Source: Speluncibacter jeojiensis
Lineage (GTDB): Bacteria > Actinomycetota > Actinomycetes > Mycobacteriales > Mycobacteriaceae
Assembly: GCF_029589495.1 (NCBI RefSeq)
Contig: NZ_JAAIVF010000001.1
Location: 186,001 to 250,000, forward strand
Direction of reading: 5' to 3'
Length of the DNA stretch: 64,000 nt
Shown: one piece after another, positions 8,829 through 17,904 of the stretch
Numbering within the stretch: the first letter of the stretch is position 1
Layout of the letters: each line of letters begins with the position of its first letter
Program-made: the position numbers and the translations under genes
The notes under the pieces: generated by a model
Databases searched by the model: none
What the model saw: only the letters and a program-made list of their open reading frames with translations
What the model was told of the DNA's origin: nothing

Positions 8829-11800
8829 TCAGTTCCCCCCGCCGCTGGGGGCCGGGGCCGGCGACGCACCGGTTCCTGTGTTCCCTGTCACCTTCTCGTA
8901 GTTGTCGATCGCGGTCTGCAACTGCGCGAGCGCCTGGCCGTAGGCGTTGAAGTCGCCGCTGGACTGCGCCTTGCTCAGATTCTGCAGCGCCGCGTTCAGC
9001 TGACCGACCGCGGCGGCCTCACCGGCGGGCGCCGGTGCCGTCGGCGCAGGGGCGGGGGTGGGCTCCGGCGACGGCGTGGTCGGCGACGTCGGCGGGGTGG
9101 CCGGCTGTCCCGGGGCCGGCGACTGCGGCTGTGGCTCCGGGCTGGGTGCCGTCGCCGAGTTCGCGGCTCCGGGCCCGAACACCTGCGAGAGCGCCTCCGC
9201 CAGCGTCGGCGCATAGCCGACGATGACCTTGTTGTTGCCGACGCTGTAGCTAACCAGCACCCGCGAGAGTTGCGGGAAGGTCGAGCCGCTGCTGTCGCCG
9301 CTGTTCTCCGCGTAGAGCGGCTCCACGTAGAGGATGCCGCCGTCCGCGATCGGCAGTGTGAGCAGGTTGCCGTACTGGATCTTGTTCGATTGGAACAGCG
9401 TCTTGTCCGACGACACCCGCGGATCGGACTTCATGGTGTTCTGTGCCTGCTGCGGACCCTGGGTCTGCACCTGGGTCGGCAACTGCAGCACGGTGAACTT
9501 GCCGTAGTTCTCGGGATCCGAGTCCACCGAGATGTAGGCGGACAGCAACTGCCGGTTGAAGCCGTTCATCGGGCTGGTCAGCTCGAACTCCGGCTTGCCC
9601 GTGTCCGGGTTGCCGGCGATCACGTAATACGGCGGCTGCTTCTGGTTGGTGTCCACCGTCGGATCGTTGGGTACGGACCAGAACCCGTTGCCGTTGAAGA
9701 ACTGCACCGGGTCGGAGACGTGGTACTTGGCGAGCATCTCGCGCTGCACCTTGAACAGGTCCTCCGGGTAACGGAAGTGCTCGCGCAACCCCGGCACCTT
9801 GTCGATGGCGCTCTCCGGTTGCACGGTTCCCGGGAAGGTCTTCATCCACGCCTTGAGCACCGGGTCGTTCTTGTCGACCTGATAGAGCTTGACGGTGCCG
9901 TCGCAGGCATCGACCACCGCCTTGACCGAGTTCCGGATGTACGACACCTCCTTCTTCGGCAGCGGCCGGCCGGTGGTGGTGTCGACGCTGTCCGCGACCG
10001 CACCCTCGAGCGAGGTGCGCTGGGCATACGGGAAGTTGTCGAGCGTGGTGTAGCCGTCGACGATCCAGACGATCCTGCCGCCGACGACTGCCGGGTAGGC
10101 GCTGCCGTCGGTGGTCAGCCACGGGGCGACCTTCTGCACGCGGTCCCGCGGGTCGCGGTCGAACAGGATCTTCGAATCGGATCCGATCGCGCCGGAGAAC
10201 AAGATGTTGCGCTCGCCGTACTTGGCGGCGAACGCAAGCCGGTTGAACCAGTTCCCGATCGAGACGCCGCCGGAGCCCGTATAGGTGTACTTGGCGCCCT
10301 GCCCGTCGTACTCGCGGCCCTGCCCGTCGTCCTTGCCGCCGACGATGGCGTAGTCCGGCTTCGGCTTGGCGATGACCTCGCCGTAGTAGATCCGCGGCTG
10401 GGTGACCTTGATCAGCTCGTTGCCGCTCTTCTGCGAGGCCAGGTCGCTGACCTTGTAGATCGGGTAGCCGCCGGCGTTGGCCTTGCTGTCCGGGCCGCTG
10501 GCCGTCACCTGGTTCGCCGGCGCCGCGATGAAGCCGTCGCCGTGGGTGTAGACGGTGTACTTGTTGATCCAGTCCGTCTGGTTGCCGGTCAGGTTCGACG
10601 GCGACATCTCGCGCGCGGCGACGACGTAGTCCTGCTTCTTGCCGTCGATCGTGTAGCGGTCCACCGCCAGCTTGGACGGGAAGCCGTAGAAGTTCTGCAA
10701 CTGCTGTTGCTGGGTGAAGGTCGGCGACAGCAGGTTCGGGTCCAGCAGCCGGGTGTTGGCGATGGTCGTCACGTCGGCGGGAACATCCTGCGGGGCCTTG
10801 GTACCCACGCCCGGATAGTCGACGTAGGTGACGTTGTCCTTGGTGATGCCGTACGCCTCACGCGTCGCCTGGATGTTGCGCTCGATGTACGTCCGCTCCT
10901 TGTCGGCGGCGTTCGGCTTGACCGAGAACTGCTCGACCACCAGCGGCCAGGCGGCGCCGACCAGGATCGACGAGAGCACCATCAGCGCGGTCGCCAGCGC
11001 CGGGATCCGCAGATCACGCAGCACGATCGCCGCGAAGAACGCCCCCGCGCAGATGATCGCGATCGCCATCAGCACCAGCTTGGAGGGCAGCACGGCATTG
11101 GCGTCCGTGTAGCCCATCCCGGTGAAGGTCGGCTCCTTGTCGGTCGCGGTGAGCAACGAGTACCGGTCGAACCAGTACGAGACGGCCTTGAGCAGCAGGA
11201 AGGTGCCGGCCAGGATCGCCAGCTGCGCGCGGGCGGCCTTGGTGAGGGTGCCGTCCCGCCCGGCGAGGCGCAGCCCGCCGAAGACGTAGTGCGTCACCAG
11301 GTTCGCGAAGAAGGCGACGAGCACCGCGGCGAACAGCCAGCTCAGCACGAACTGGATGAACGGCAGGTCGAACGCGTAGAAGCCCACGTCCTTGTGGAAC
11401 TGCGGGTCCTCGATGCCGAAGGATCCGCCGTTGAGGAACAGCTGGATCATCGCCCACTTGCTCTGCGCGACCAGTCCGGAGATGACACCGACCACGATGG
11501 GGATGCCGAGCCCGAACAGCTTCAGCCTGCTCATCACCACCGTGCGATACCGCGCGATCGGGTCGTGCGGCCCCGACACCGGGACGAACACCGGCCGCAT
11601 CCGGTACGCCAGCAGCAACGCGCCGAAGACGATCGCGCCGACCACCAGTCCGACGACGAAGAACAACGCGATCCTGGTCAGCAGGATCGTGCTGAACACC
11701 TCGCGGAACCCGATCGCCCCGAACCACAGCCAGTCGATGTAGGCGCCCAGCAGCCGGGGGCCGATCAGCAACAGCGCGGCGATGATCACCGCCACGATCA

Positions 11801-11858
11801 GCAAGATTCGGCTACGACGGGACAACTTCGGCATTCCGCTAGGGGCCCGCATGCCCAC
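8829..11858 (-). CDS. UPF0182 family large membrane protein
   Basis: A 1009-residue protein of the UPF0182 family (PF03699; M. tuberculosis Rv0064 and Rv3193c are members). About seven transmembrane helices occupy the first ~330 residues (first helix ILLIVAVIIAALLLIGPRLL). A large extracytoplasmic region of ~550 residues follows, with well conserved stretches such as KPNAADKERTYIERNIQATR and WIVDGYTTLDNFPY. A Pro/Ala-rich linker (about residues 890-945) leads to a short helical tail. GTG 11858 (MGMRAPSG) is kept because family members start with the same MGMR sequence. The function is unknown. It is divergent from the PPA1309 gene, with a 287-base gap (11859-12145) in which I see no other feature. 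Confidence 0.93.
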   Translation of the reverse strand: MGMRAPSGMPKLSRRSRILLIVAVIIAALLLIGPRLLGAYIDWLWFGAIGFREVFSTILLTRIALFFVVGLVVGAIVFGALLLAYRMRPVFVPVSGPHDPIARYRTVVMSRLKLFGLGIPIVVGVISGLVAQSKWAMIQLFLNGGSFGIEDPQFHKDVGFYAFDLPFIQFVLSWLFAAVLVAFFANLVTHYVFGGLRLAGRDGTLTKAARAQLAILAGTFLLLKAVSYWFDRYSLLTATDKEPTFTGMGYTDANAVLPSKLVLMAIAIICAGAFFAAIVLRDLRIPALATALMVLSSILVGAAWPLVVEQFSVKPNAADKERTYIERNIQATREAYGITKDNVTYVDYPGVGTKAPQDVPADVTTIANTRLLDPNLLSPTFTQQQQLQNFYGFPSKLAVDRYTIDGKKQDYVVAAREMSPSNLTGNQTDWINKYTVYTHGDGFIAAPANQVTASGPDSKANAGGYPIYKVSDLASQKSGNELIKVTQPRIYYGEVIAKPKPDYAIVGGKDDGQGREYDGQGAKYTYTGSGGVSIGNWFNRLAFAAKYGERNILFSGAIGSDSKILFDRDPRDRVQKVAPWLTTDGSAYPAVVGGRIVWIVDGYTTLDNFPYAQRTSLEGAVADSVDTTTGRPLPKKEVSYIRNSVKAVVDACDGTVKLYQVDKNDPVLKAWMKTFPGTVQPESAIDKVPGLREHFRYPEDLFKVQREMLAKYHVSDPVQFFNGNGFWSVPNDPTVDTNQKQPPYYVIAGNPDTGKPEFELTSPMNGFNRQLLSAYISVDSDPENYGKFTVLQLPTQVQTQGPQQAQNTMKSDPRVSSDKTLFQSNKIQYGNLLTLPIADGGILYVEPLYAENSGDSSGSTFPQLSRVLVSYSVGNNKVIVGYAPTLAEALSQVFGPGAANSATAPSPEPQPQSPAPGQPATPPTSPTTPSPEPTPAPAPTAPAPAGEAAAVGQLNAALQNLSKAQSSGDFNAYGQALAQLQTAIDNYEKVTGNTGTGASPAPAPSGGGN

Positions 11859-12145
11859 CTGTCACGCTCCAACCTCTCCGGCGACGGTCGGCACCCGGCT
11901 GGGCGCGACCCGTCGCAACCGTGGCGACACCACCGCACGGGCAGGCTCCGAAACATCCGGCGCCCGCCGATCCGGCGCTGCCGCCATTTGGTCCGACTCT
12001 AGTGACAACCCGCGTCGGGTGTCGGCCACAGTGGCAACGGACCGGCGCACGGTCCGGTTCCCTCGCCGCGCGGTCCGGCGGCGGGAGCGGCCGCGCGGCC
12101 GACGGGGGACGGCGACACGGCACTGCGCGGTGCGAAGATGAACCG

Positions 12146-12829
12146 GTGACCGATCGCCACGACTTCGACGATTCCGACCGCAACCATGCCGACGACTCCG
12201 GCGCCCATCCGCTCGACATCGGGCCGGATGCCCTCGGCCGGTGCGTGCGCGAGGTGGTCGAGTTCGTCGACGCCGCCGGCTGGGACCAGCCGCCGCAGAT
12301 GTTCGCACTGGTGCCGACCGCGCTGCTCGCCGAGACCGAACCCGAACTGGTCGACGCACTGACCACCGACGCCGAGCTGACCCCCGTCGAGCAGGAGTCG
12401 CTGCCGCCGTCGGTCTCGGGGGGATCGCCGGAACTCGACGAGGTGCTCGCCACGATCAGCTGGCCGGAAGCCGTCGCCGGCTGTGCGCTGGTGCAGGAGA
12501 TCGTCGTGCTGCCGCCGGCCGCCGAGGAGACGATCGACGCGGCACTGCTCGACGACGCCCTGCTCGAGGGCGACGGCGCAACCGCCGACGCCGAGGCCGC
12601 CGCGGCCGACCGCGCCCTGCGGTCGGTGGCCGACGCGCACCCCGAACGACGCGAGGCACGACTGGTGGCAGCGACGCTGCGCACGGGCGAGTCGCTCTGC
12701 CTGCTGCAGCTACGGCCCGAGGCCGGGGCCGATCCCGACGCCCCCGTGGAGCTGCTCCGGTACGAGGGCCTGGCACCGAACCTGGTCAACGCCCTGCACG
12801 CGACGTTCGAGGACGCCGAACCCTGGTGA
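12146..12829 (+). CDS. PPA1309 family protein (conserved actinobacterial, unknown function)
   Basis: A 227-residue acidic cytoplasmic protein. It matches my recollection of the PPA1309 family in length and in the core segment FVDAAGWDQPPQMFALVPTA, where the usual W-D-Q-P-P-x-L-F-A-L-V pattern is evident. The C-terminal half carries WPEAVAGCALVQEIVVLPP and ends with LVNALHATFE. No catalytic motif is visible. The start is GTG 12146; the frame is open further upstream but that part has no start with better context. The stop overlaps the GTG of the next gene by four bases, so the two are coupled. Confidence 0.82.
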   Translation: MTDRHDFDDSDRNHADDSGAHPLDIGPDALGRCVREVVEFVDAAGWDQPPQMFALVPTALLAETEPELVDALTTDAELTPVEQESLPPSVSGGSPELDEVLATISWPEAVAGCALVQEIVVLPPAAEETIDAALLDDALLEGDGATADAEAAAADRALRSVADAHPERREARLVAATLRTGESLCLLQLRPEAGADPDAPVELLRYEGLAPNLVNALHATFEDAEPW

Positions 12830-13392
12830 ACGCTCGACGCACGGTCGAGCCGCTAGCATCCGGACGGGTCGCCGAACTGCGCGCCGCACCGCTGACCTAC
12901 CCGCTGATCGGCACCGAGCGCGCCGCGCGCGCCGCGCCCGCCGGTCATAAGCAGTTCGAGCGGTCCGCACGGATCGGGCACGGCGACGAGAACTTTCGCC
13001 GCGCCTCCGACCTGGTGCTGTCCTGGGGGCTGCAACTCGGCGCGGGACTGCGCCCACGGGCGTCGTCGCCGACGGTCGAGCCGGACGCCGTGTGCGAACT
13101 CCGGCTCGGGGTGGTGCCGTTGGGTCTGACGGCGCCCTGCCGGGTCGTCGCCGTGTACGAGGACGAGCACGCGCGCGGATTCGCCTACGGCACGCTGCCC
13201 GGACATCCGGAGAGCGGCGAGGAACTTTTCCTTGTCGAACGTGAGCCCGACGGCGGTGTGCGGCTGCGCATCCGCGCCTTCTCCCGCCCGGCGACCAGGG
13301 TCGCCCGGTGGTCCGGTCCGCTCGGGCGCCTCGGGCAGTCGCTGATCACCGAGCGGTACCTGCGCGCGTCACTCGAGCTCACCGCGGACTGA
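12826..13392 (+). CDS. DUF1990 family protein
   Basis: A 188-residue protein of the DUF1990 type (PF09348). The family pattern is present in order: a tryptophan-centred W-G-L-Q-L-G-A-G-L segment, CRVVAVYEDEHARGFAYGTLPGHPESGEELFLVER and a final SRPATRVARW. Function is unknown; the fold has been proposed to be ligand-binding. GTG 12826 overlaps the stop of the PPA1309 gene as GTGA, giving translational coupling. Confidence 0.83.
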   Translation: MNARRTVEPLASGRVAELRAAPLTYPLIGTERAARAAPAGHKQFERSARIGHGDENFRRASDLVLSWGLQLGAGLRPRASSPTVEPDAVCELRLGVVPLGLTAPCRVVAVYEDEHARGFAYGTLPGHPESGEELFLVEREPDGGVRLRIRAFSRPATRVARWSGPLGRLGQSLITERYLRASLELTAD

Positions 13393-13505
13393 CCCGGCGC
13401 GTTCCCACACCCCGTCCGGCGAACCCGTCTCCCTGCCGCTCCTCGGCTCCTAGACTGGGAGGCCATCCACTCGAGCTCGGCCCCGCCGTCTGGGAGGAGA
13501 GCCCC

Positions 13506-15584
13506 ATGTCCGACCGCACCTCTGCCCGTGCCGGACAGGCGCCACCGGTGTCGGGACCCGACCAGCTCCGCAACGTGGTGCTCATCGGGTGCAGCGGAGT
13601 CGGCAAGACCACCCTCGCGGAGTCGCTGGCGCTGGCCGCGGGCATGATCGGCCGTGCCGGGCAGGTTACCGAGGGCACCACCGTCTCGGACTTCGAGCCG
13701 ATCGAGACGAAGCAGCAGCACTCCGTGCACCTGGCCGTGCTTCCGCTGCCGTGGAACGGGGCCAAGATCAACCTGCTCGACACCCCGGGCCACCCCGACT
13801 TCGCCGCGGAACTGCGGGCCGGCCTGCACGTTGCCGACGCCGCCGTCTTCGTGGTCTCGGCGACCGACCCGGTCACCGAACCCACCCGGCTGCTGTGGCA
13901 CGAGTGCGCCGAAGCCGGGATCCCGCGGGCGATCGCCGTCGCCAAGCTCGACGTGGCCCGCGCCGGTTTCGAGGACATCCTCACCGCCTGTCACGACGCT
14001 TTCGGTCTGGGGCCGGACACGCTCCGGCCCGTGTACGCACCGGTGCTGCGCGACGGCGTGCCCTGCGGATCGGTCGACCTGCTGACCGGCCGCACCTACG
14101 GCGAGGCCACCGAATCCGACGCCGCCGCACCGTCGGTCGCGGCCGCGCGGGAGAGCCTGATCGAGGCGGTGTCCGGCCAGGACGACACCCTGCTCGAGCG
14201 TTTCCTGTCCGGCGAACCGATCGACGCGGCGATGCTCGAGGAGGGCATCCGCCGGGAGGTGCACGACTGCGCGCTGCACCCGGCGCTGGCGGTCACCGAC
14301 GCCGGCCTCGGTGCGGCCGAACTGCTCGACCTCGTCGTCACCTCGTTCCCCGACCCCACCCACCGCCGCGGACCCGCGTCCGGCGACCCCGACTCCCCGC
14401 TCGCGGCGCAGGTGGTCCGGATCGCCTCGGACCCGTACGTCGGCCGGATCTCCCTGGTGCGGGTGTTCGCCGGCACGCTGCGCCCGGACATGCACGTGCA
14501 CGTGTCCGGCCCCGGCCGGTCCACCGCCACCACCGACACCGAGTCCGATGAGCGGATCACCACGCTGACCAGCCCGTTCGGCAAGCAGCAGCGACCGGTG
14601 CGCGAGGCGCTCGCCGGCGATCTGGTGTGCGTGCCGCGCCTTTCCGGCGCGCGCATCGGCGACACCCTCGGCGACGGCGAACACGACGCGCTGGAGAGCT
14701 GGCCGGTCCCCGAGCCGCTGTTGCCGGTGCCGATCGAGCCGCACAGCAAGGCCGACGACGACAAGCTCACGCAGGCGCTGGCCCGGCTGTGCGCCGAGGA
14801 TCCGGCCGTCCGGCTCGAGCAGAACCCGGACACCCACCAGTTGGTGCTCTGGTGCACCGGCGAGGCCCACGCGGACGCCGTCCTCGACCAGCTGCGCAGC
14901 CGGTACGCCGTGCACGTGGACACCGTGCCCTACCAGGTGGCGCTGCAGGAGACGTTCGGCTCGGCATCGTCGGGGCACGGCCGGCTGGTCAAACAGTCCG
15001 GCGGACACGGCCAGTACGCGATCTGCGACCTCCAGGTCGAACCGCTGCCCACCGGATCGGGCGTCGAGTTCTGCGAGCACGTGGTCGGCGGCGCGGTGCC
15101 GCGCCACTTCATCCCGTCGGTCGAGAAGGGGGTCCGGGCCCAGCTGAGCAAGGGCGTCGCCACCGGACACCCGCTGGTCGATGTGCGGATCACGCTCGTC
15201 GACGGCAAGGCGCATTCGGTCGACTCGTCGGACGCGGCCTTCCAGACGGCGGCCGCGATGGCGCTCAAGGATGCGGCCGAACACGCCTCGATCCGGCTGC
15301 TCGAACCCGTCGCCGCGGTCAGCGTGCTCGTGCCCGACGAGTACCAGGGCGCCGTCCTGAGCGACCTGTCCGGCCGGCGCGGGCGGGTGTTGGGATCCGA
15401 ACTCGGCGACGAGGGCATGACGCGGCTGCGCGCCGAGGTCCCGGAGATCGAACTCGCCCGCTACCCGATCGAGTTGCGGGCGCTCAGTCGCGGGACGGCC
15501 GAGTTCGCCCGCACCCATCTGCGGCACGAACTGGTGCCGGCCGCCGTGGCCGACCGCGTCTCGGGCAACGGCCGACCCGGCTGA
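13506..15584 (+). CDS. fusA2: Elongation factor G-like protein EF-G2
   Basis: A 692-residue translation-factor GTPase homologous to mycobacterial EF-G2 (FusA2). Visible motifs are the P-loop GCSGVGKTTLAE near residues 29-40 (canonical EF-G has AHIDAGKTT), DTPGHPDF as G3, and an altered G4 region (AVAKLDVARAGFEDI, AKLD where EF-G has NKMD). Domains II to V follow, with domain IV recognisable at RLVKQSGGHGQYA. Mycobacterial EF-G2 has been reported to bind GTP without ribosome-stimulated hydrolysis, so it is probably not the housekeeping translocase. GGAGGAGAG lies just before ATG 13506. It lies downstream of the DUF1990 gene on the same strand. Confidence 0.92.
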   Translation: MSDRTSARAGQAPPVSGPDQLRNVVLIGCSGVGKTTLAESLALAAGMIGRAGQVTEGTTVSDFEPIETKQQHSVHLAVLPLPWNGAKINLLDTPGHPDFAAELRAGLHVADAAVFVVSATDPVTEPTRLLWHECAEAGIPRAIAVAKLDVARAGFEDILTACHDAFGLGPDTLRPVYAPVLRDGVPCGSVDLLTGRTYGEATESDAAAPSVAAARESLIEAVSGQDDTLLERFLSGEPIDAAMLEEGIRREVHDCALHPALAVTDAGLGAAELLDLVVTSFPDPTHRRGPASGDPDSPLAAQVVRIASDPYVGRISLVRVFAGTLRPDMHVHVSGPGRSTATTDTESDERITTLTSPFGKQQRPVREALAGDLVCVPRLSGARIGDTLGDGEHDALESWPVPEPLLPVPIEPHSKADDDKLTQALARLCAEDPAVRLEQNPDTHQLVLWCTGEAHADAVLDQLRSRYAVHVDTVPYQVALQETFGSASSGHGRLVKQSGGHGQYAICDLQVEPLPTGSGVEFCEHVVGGAVPRHFIPSVEKGVRAQLSKGVATGHPLVDVRITLVDGKAHSVDSSDAAFQTAAAMALKDAAEHASIRLLEPVAAVSVLVPDEYQGAVLSDLSGRRGRVLGSELGDEGMTRLRAEVPEIELARYPIELRALSRGTAEFARTHLRHELVPAAVADRVSGNGRPG

Positions 15585-15748
15585 GCCTCAAGCCTCACGG
15601 CGGCGTGTCTCACCGCCGCGCCAAACTTGGAAGTGTGCGCATAGTTCCAACTCTGTCCATTTTCGCCGCCGAGCGAGACACCGTCCGCGGACGCACCAGG
15701 CCTGGGCGGTCAGTACCGGATCAGCACTGCGGAATCAGCACTGCACGG

Positions 15749-16786
15749 TCAGCACTGAGGGACGGGTTTGCCGGTGGTGTAGTCCCCCAGTCCGGCGATC
15801 GCACTGCTGAGGCTGTCGACCTTGATCAACGAGAGTCCTTGCGGCGCAGTCTGCTTCGCGACACTGCAGTTGTCGGCAGGGACCAGGAAGACGGTCGCAC
15901 CGGCATCGCGGGCCGCGCGCATCTTGTACTCGATCCCGCCGATCGGCCCGACCTGGCCGTCGGGATCGATCGTGCCGGTGCCCGCAACGAACTTGCCGGC
16001 ATTGAGCTCGCCGGGGCTGAGCTTGTCGACGACGGCCAGCGAGAACATCAGTCCCGCCGACGGACCGCCGATGTTGGCCAGGTTGAAGTCGACGGTGAAC
16101 GGCACCTGCGGGCGATCCGCGAGCACGATCCCCATCACGCCCTTCGAGTCCTTCGGGTCGGGACCGGGTGCCAGGGTGATCGAGGTGGCACCCTCGACGC
16201 CCTTGCGGCGGTAGACGACCGGGATCTGCTGACCCGGCTTGGTGTCCTTCATCACCGCCTGCACCTGATCCGAGGTGGCGACCGGCGCGCCGTCGACCTG
16301 CACCAGTTCGTCACCGGTCTCGAGCTTGCCCTGCGCGGGTCCGCTCTGGGAGACCCCGCCGACGGTGGCAACGAAGGGATATTTCAGATAGCGCAGCGCG
16401 GCGGACTCGGCGTCGGCCTCCGAGCCCTGGAATTCGGCGGTGTTCTGCTTGTCGATCTGCTCGCGCGACTTGCCGGGCGCGTACACCTCGTCGCGCGGGA
16501 CCAGGCCCTGGCTGCCGCTGGCCCACAGCCCCAGCGCCTCGAAGACGGTCAGGTCGTCGCGCACCGAGACCGTCGTCATGTTCAGGTGCCCGGCGGTCGG
16601 GTCCAGCTGGGTGCCCTGGATGTCGACGACCGGCGTGGACTTGCCGTCGATGTCGACGTTGCCGAGGGTGTTGAACGTCGGGCCCGGGCCCAACGCCACG
16701 AACGGCACCCGCACCGTCGAGCCGATCACGCAGAGCACCACGATCGGCACCAGCGCGGCGACAATCGTCACAATCCGTCGGTTCAC
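15749..16786 (-). CDS. PDZ domain / Lon-like S16 membrane-anchored protease
   Basis: A 345-residue protein, homologous to M. tuberculosis Rv3194c. One N-terminal transmembrane anchor (IVTIVAALVPIVVLCVIG) is followed by a PDZ domain around residues 150-220 (GKLETGDELVQVDGAPV) and a C-terminal Lon-type S16 domain. The S16 catalytic Ser is in NIGGPSAGLMFSLAVVDKL and the Lys lies in the later GGIEYKMRAARDAGA helix. It should cleave envelope substrates after PDZ recognition. The start is set at GTG 16786 (VNRRIV) by comparison with the family; the frame is open 162 bases further upstream. The final residues lie over three copies of a TCAGCACTG string of no clear meaning. Confidence 0.9.
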   Translation of the reverse strand: MNRRIVTIVAALVPIVVLCVIGSTVRVPFVALGPGPTFNTLGNVDIDGKSTPVVDIQGTQLDPTAGHLNMTTVSVRDDLTVFEALGLWASGSQGLVPRDEVYAPGKSREQIDKQNTAEFQGSEADAESAALRYLKYPFVATVGGVSQSGPAQGKLETGDELVQVDGAPVATSDQVQAVMKDTKPGQQIPVVYRRKGVEGATSITLAPGPDPKDSKGVMGIVLADRPQVPFTVDFNLANIGGPSAGLMFSLAVVDKLSPGELNAGKFVAGTGTIDPDGQVGPIGGIEYKMRAARDAGATVFLVPADNCSVAKQTAPQGLSLIKVDSLSSAIAGLGDYTTGKPVPQC

Positions 16787-16824
16787 TCGGACCAGCGTAG
16801 AGTGCCCGCGGTTGCGGCGGGCCA

Positions 16825-17676
16825 CTAGGCGGCGGTCCCGAACGCCCGACCGGCCCACCCCGCGAACGACGTCCACGCCAGTCCGGGGTGCGCGGCGCGC
16901 AGTTCGCGCATGTCGACGCGGTACCCGGGATCGTCGAGGAAGCGCCACATGGCCCGCTGGTCCGGGTCGCGGATCGCTTCGAGCGCGACCCGCTCGTGCC
17001 GGACCGTCCGCCCCAGCGCCCGCCCCAACTCCACGGCCATCATCCTCGGGGTCAGTTCGTCGCCGGCCAGGTCGATCCGCCGGCCGAGGTAGCCGTTGGG
17101 CTCGAGCAGCACCCGGGCCGCGAACCGGCCGAGGTCGACGCGGGCCAACTGCTGCAGCGGCCGATCGGACGGCAGCGGCAACTCGAGCACACCCTCACCG
17201 ATGCGCCGCGCGCCGGCGAGCGCGTTGTCGAAGAAATAGGTCGGCCCCAGGATCGTGTAGGGGATCCCGCTGGCCGCGAGTTCGCCCTCGATGACTGCCT
17301 TGCTCTCGAAGTGCGGCACCCCGCTGCCCCGGTCGGCGCCCGCCACCGAGCTGAACACCAGGTGGGGGACGTGTTCGCGGCGCGCCGCGGTCAGGATCGC
17401 CCGCCCCTGCGCGATCTCGGCCTCGACTCCGGACTCGAACGGGGTCGTCATCGCATAGACCGCGGCGACACCGTGCATCGCCGCGCACAGCGACACGACG
17501 TCCTCGAGCGAACCCGTGATGATCTCGGCGCCGCGATCGGCCAGCCGTCCGGCCGACGAAGAGGTGGGATCGCGCACCAGCGCCCGCAGGTGCGAGGTGC
17601 GGACGAGCAGGGCCTCGCTGACGGCACCGCCCTGCCCGCCGGTCGCCGCGAGCACCAGGATCGGGCCATCGTTCAC
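16825..17676 (-). CDS. NmrA-like NAD(P)-binding protein
   Basis: A 283-residue atypical short-chain dehydrogenase. The dinucleotide-binding motif AATGGQGG near residue 10 is of the NmrA/isoflavone-reductase type, and RALVRDPTS follows. The classical catalytic Tyr-x-x-x-Lys is not evident, so it may be a redox sensor or regulator instead of an enzyme. VFSSVAGADRGSGVPHFESK and GPTYFFDNAL are typical of the family. It lies 38 bases upstream of the S16 protease gene on the same strand and may share its transcript. Confidence 0.86.
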   Translation of the reverse strand: MNDGPILVLAATGGQGGAVSEALLVRTSHLRALVRDPTSSSAGRLADRGAEIITGSLEDVVSLCAAMHGVAAVYAMTTPFESGVEAEIAQGRAILTAARREHVPHLVFSSVAGADRGSGVPHFESKAVIEGELAASGIPYTILGPTYFFDNALAGARRIGEGVLELPLPSDRPLQQLARVDLGRFAARVLLEPNGYLGRRIDLAGDELTPRMMAVELGRALGRTVRHERVALEAIRDPDQRAMWRFLDDPGYRVDMRELRAAHPGLAWTSFAGWAGRAFGTAA

Positions 17677-17904
17677 CGAACGCCCCCTTCAGCGGGCCCG
17701 CCGTCCCGACCCGGTCGCCCGGCGCAGATCGCTCCGGGAATGCGGGGTCGGCACGTCCGGCCACTGCCTTCGAGGATAGTCGCCTCGATGCCGGACGCAG
17801 GCGCCCCGATCCGGCCCTCGCCCCGCCGGTCGCAGGAACCGGATTTCGCCGTGAGCGTGATCTCGGGGCGGGTCCGGGCCCGCGAATCCTTGTACCGTGA
17901 AGCC

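Noticed and set aside
8682-12002. 1106-codon plus-strand open frame opposite the UPF0182 gene
   Set aside because: Arg/Val/His-rich composition typical of the reverse frame of a high-GC gene; the minus strand encodes a well conserved membrane protein.
13185-15527. 780-codon minus-strand frame opposite EF-G2
   Set aside because: Shadow of a real gene; no motifs.
15719-15758. Three copies of TCAGCACTG near the end of the S16 protease gene
   Set aside because: Short, within the last codons and stop region, no array structure; not enough for a functional claim.
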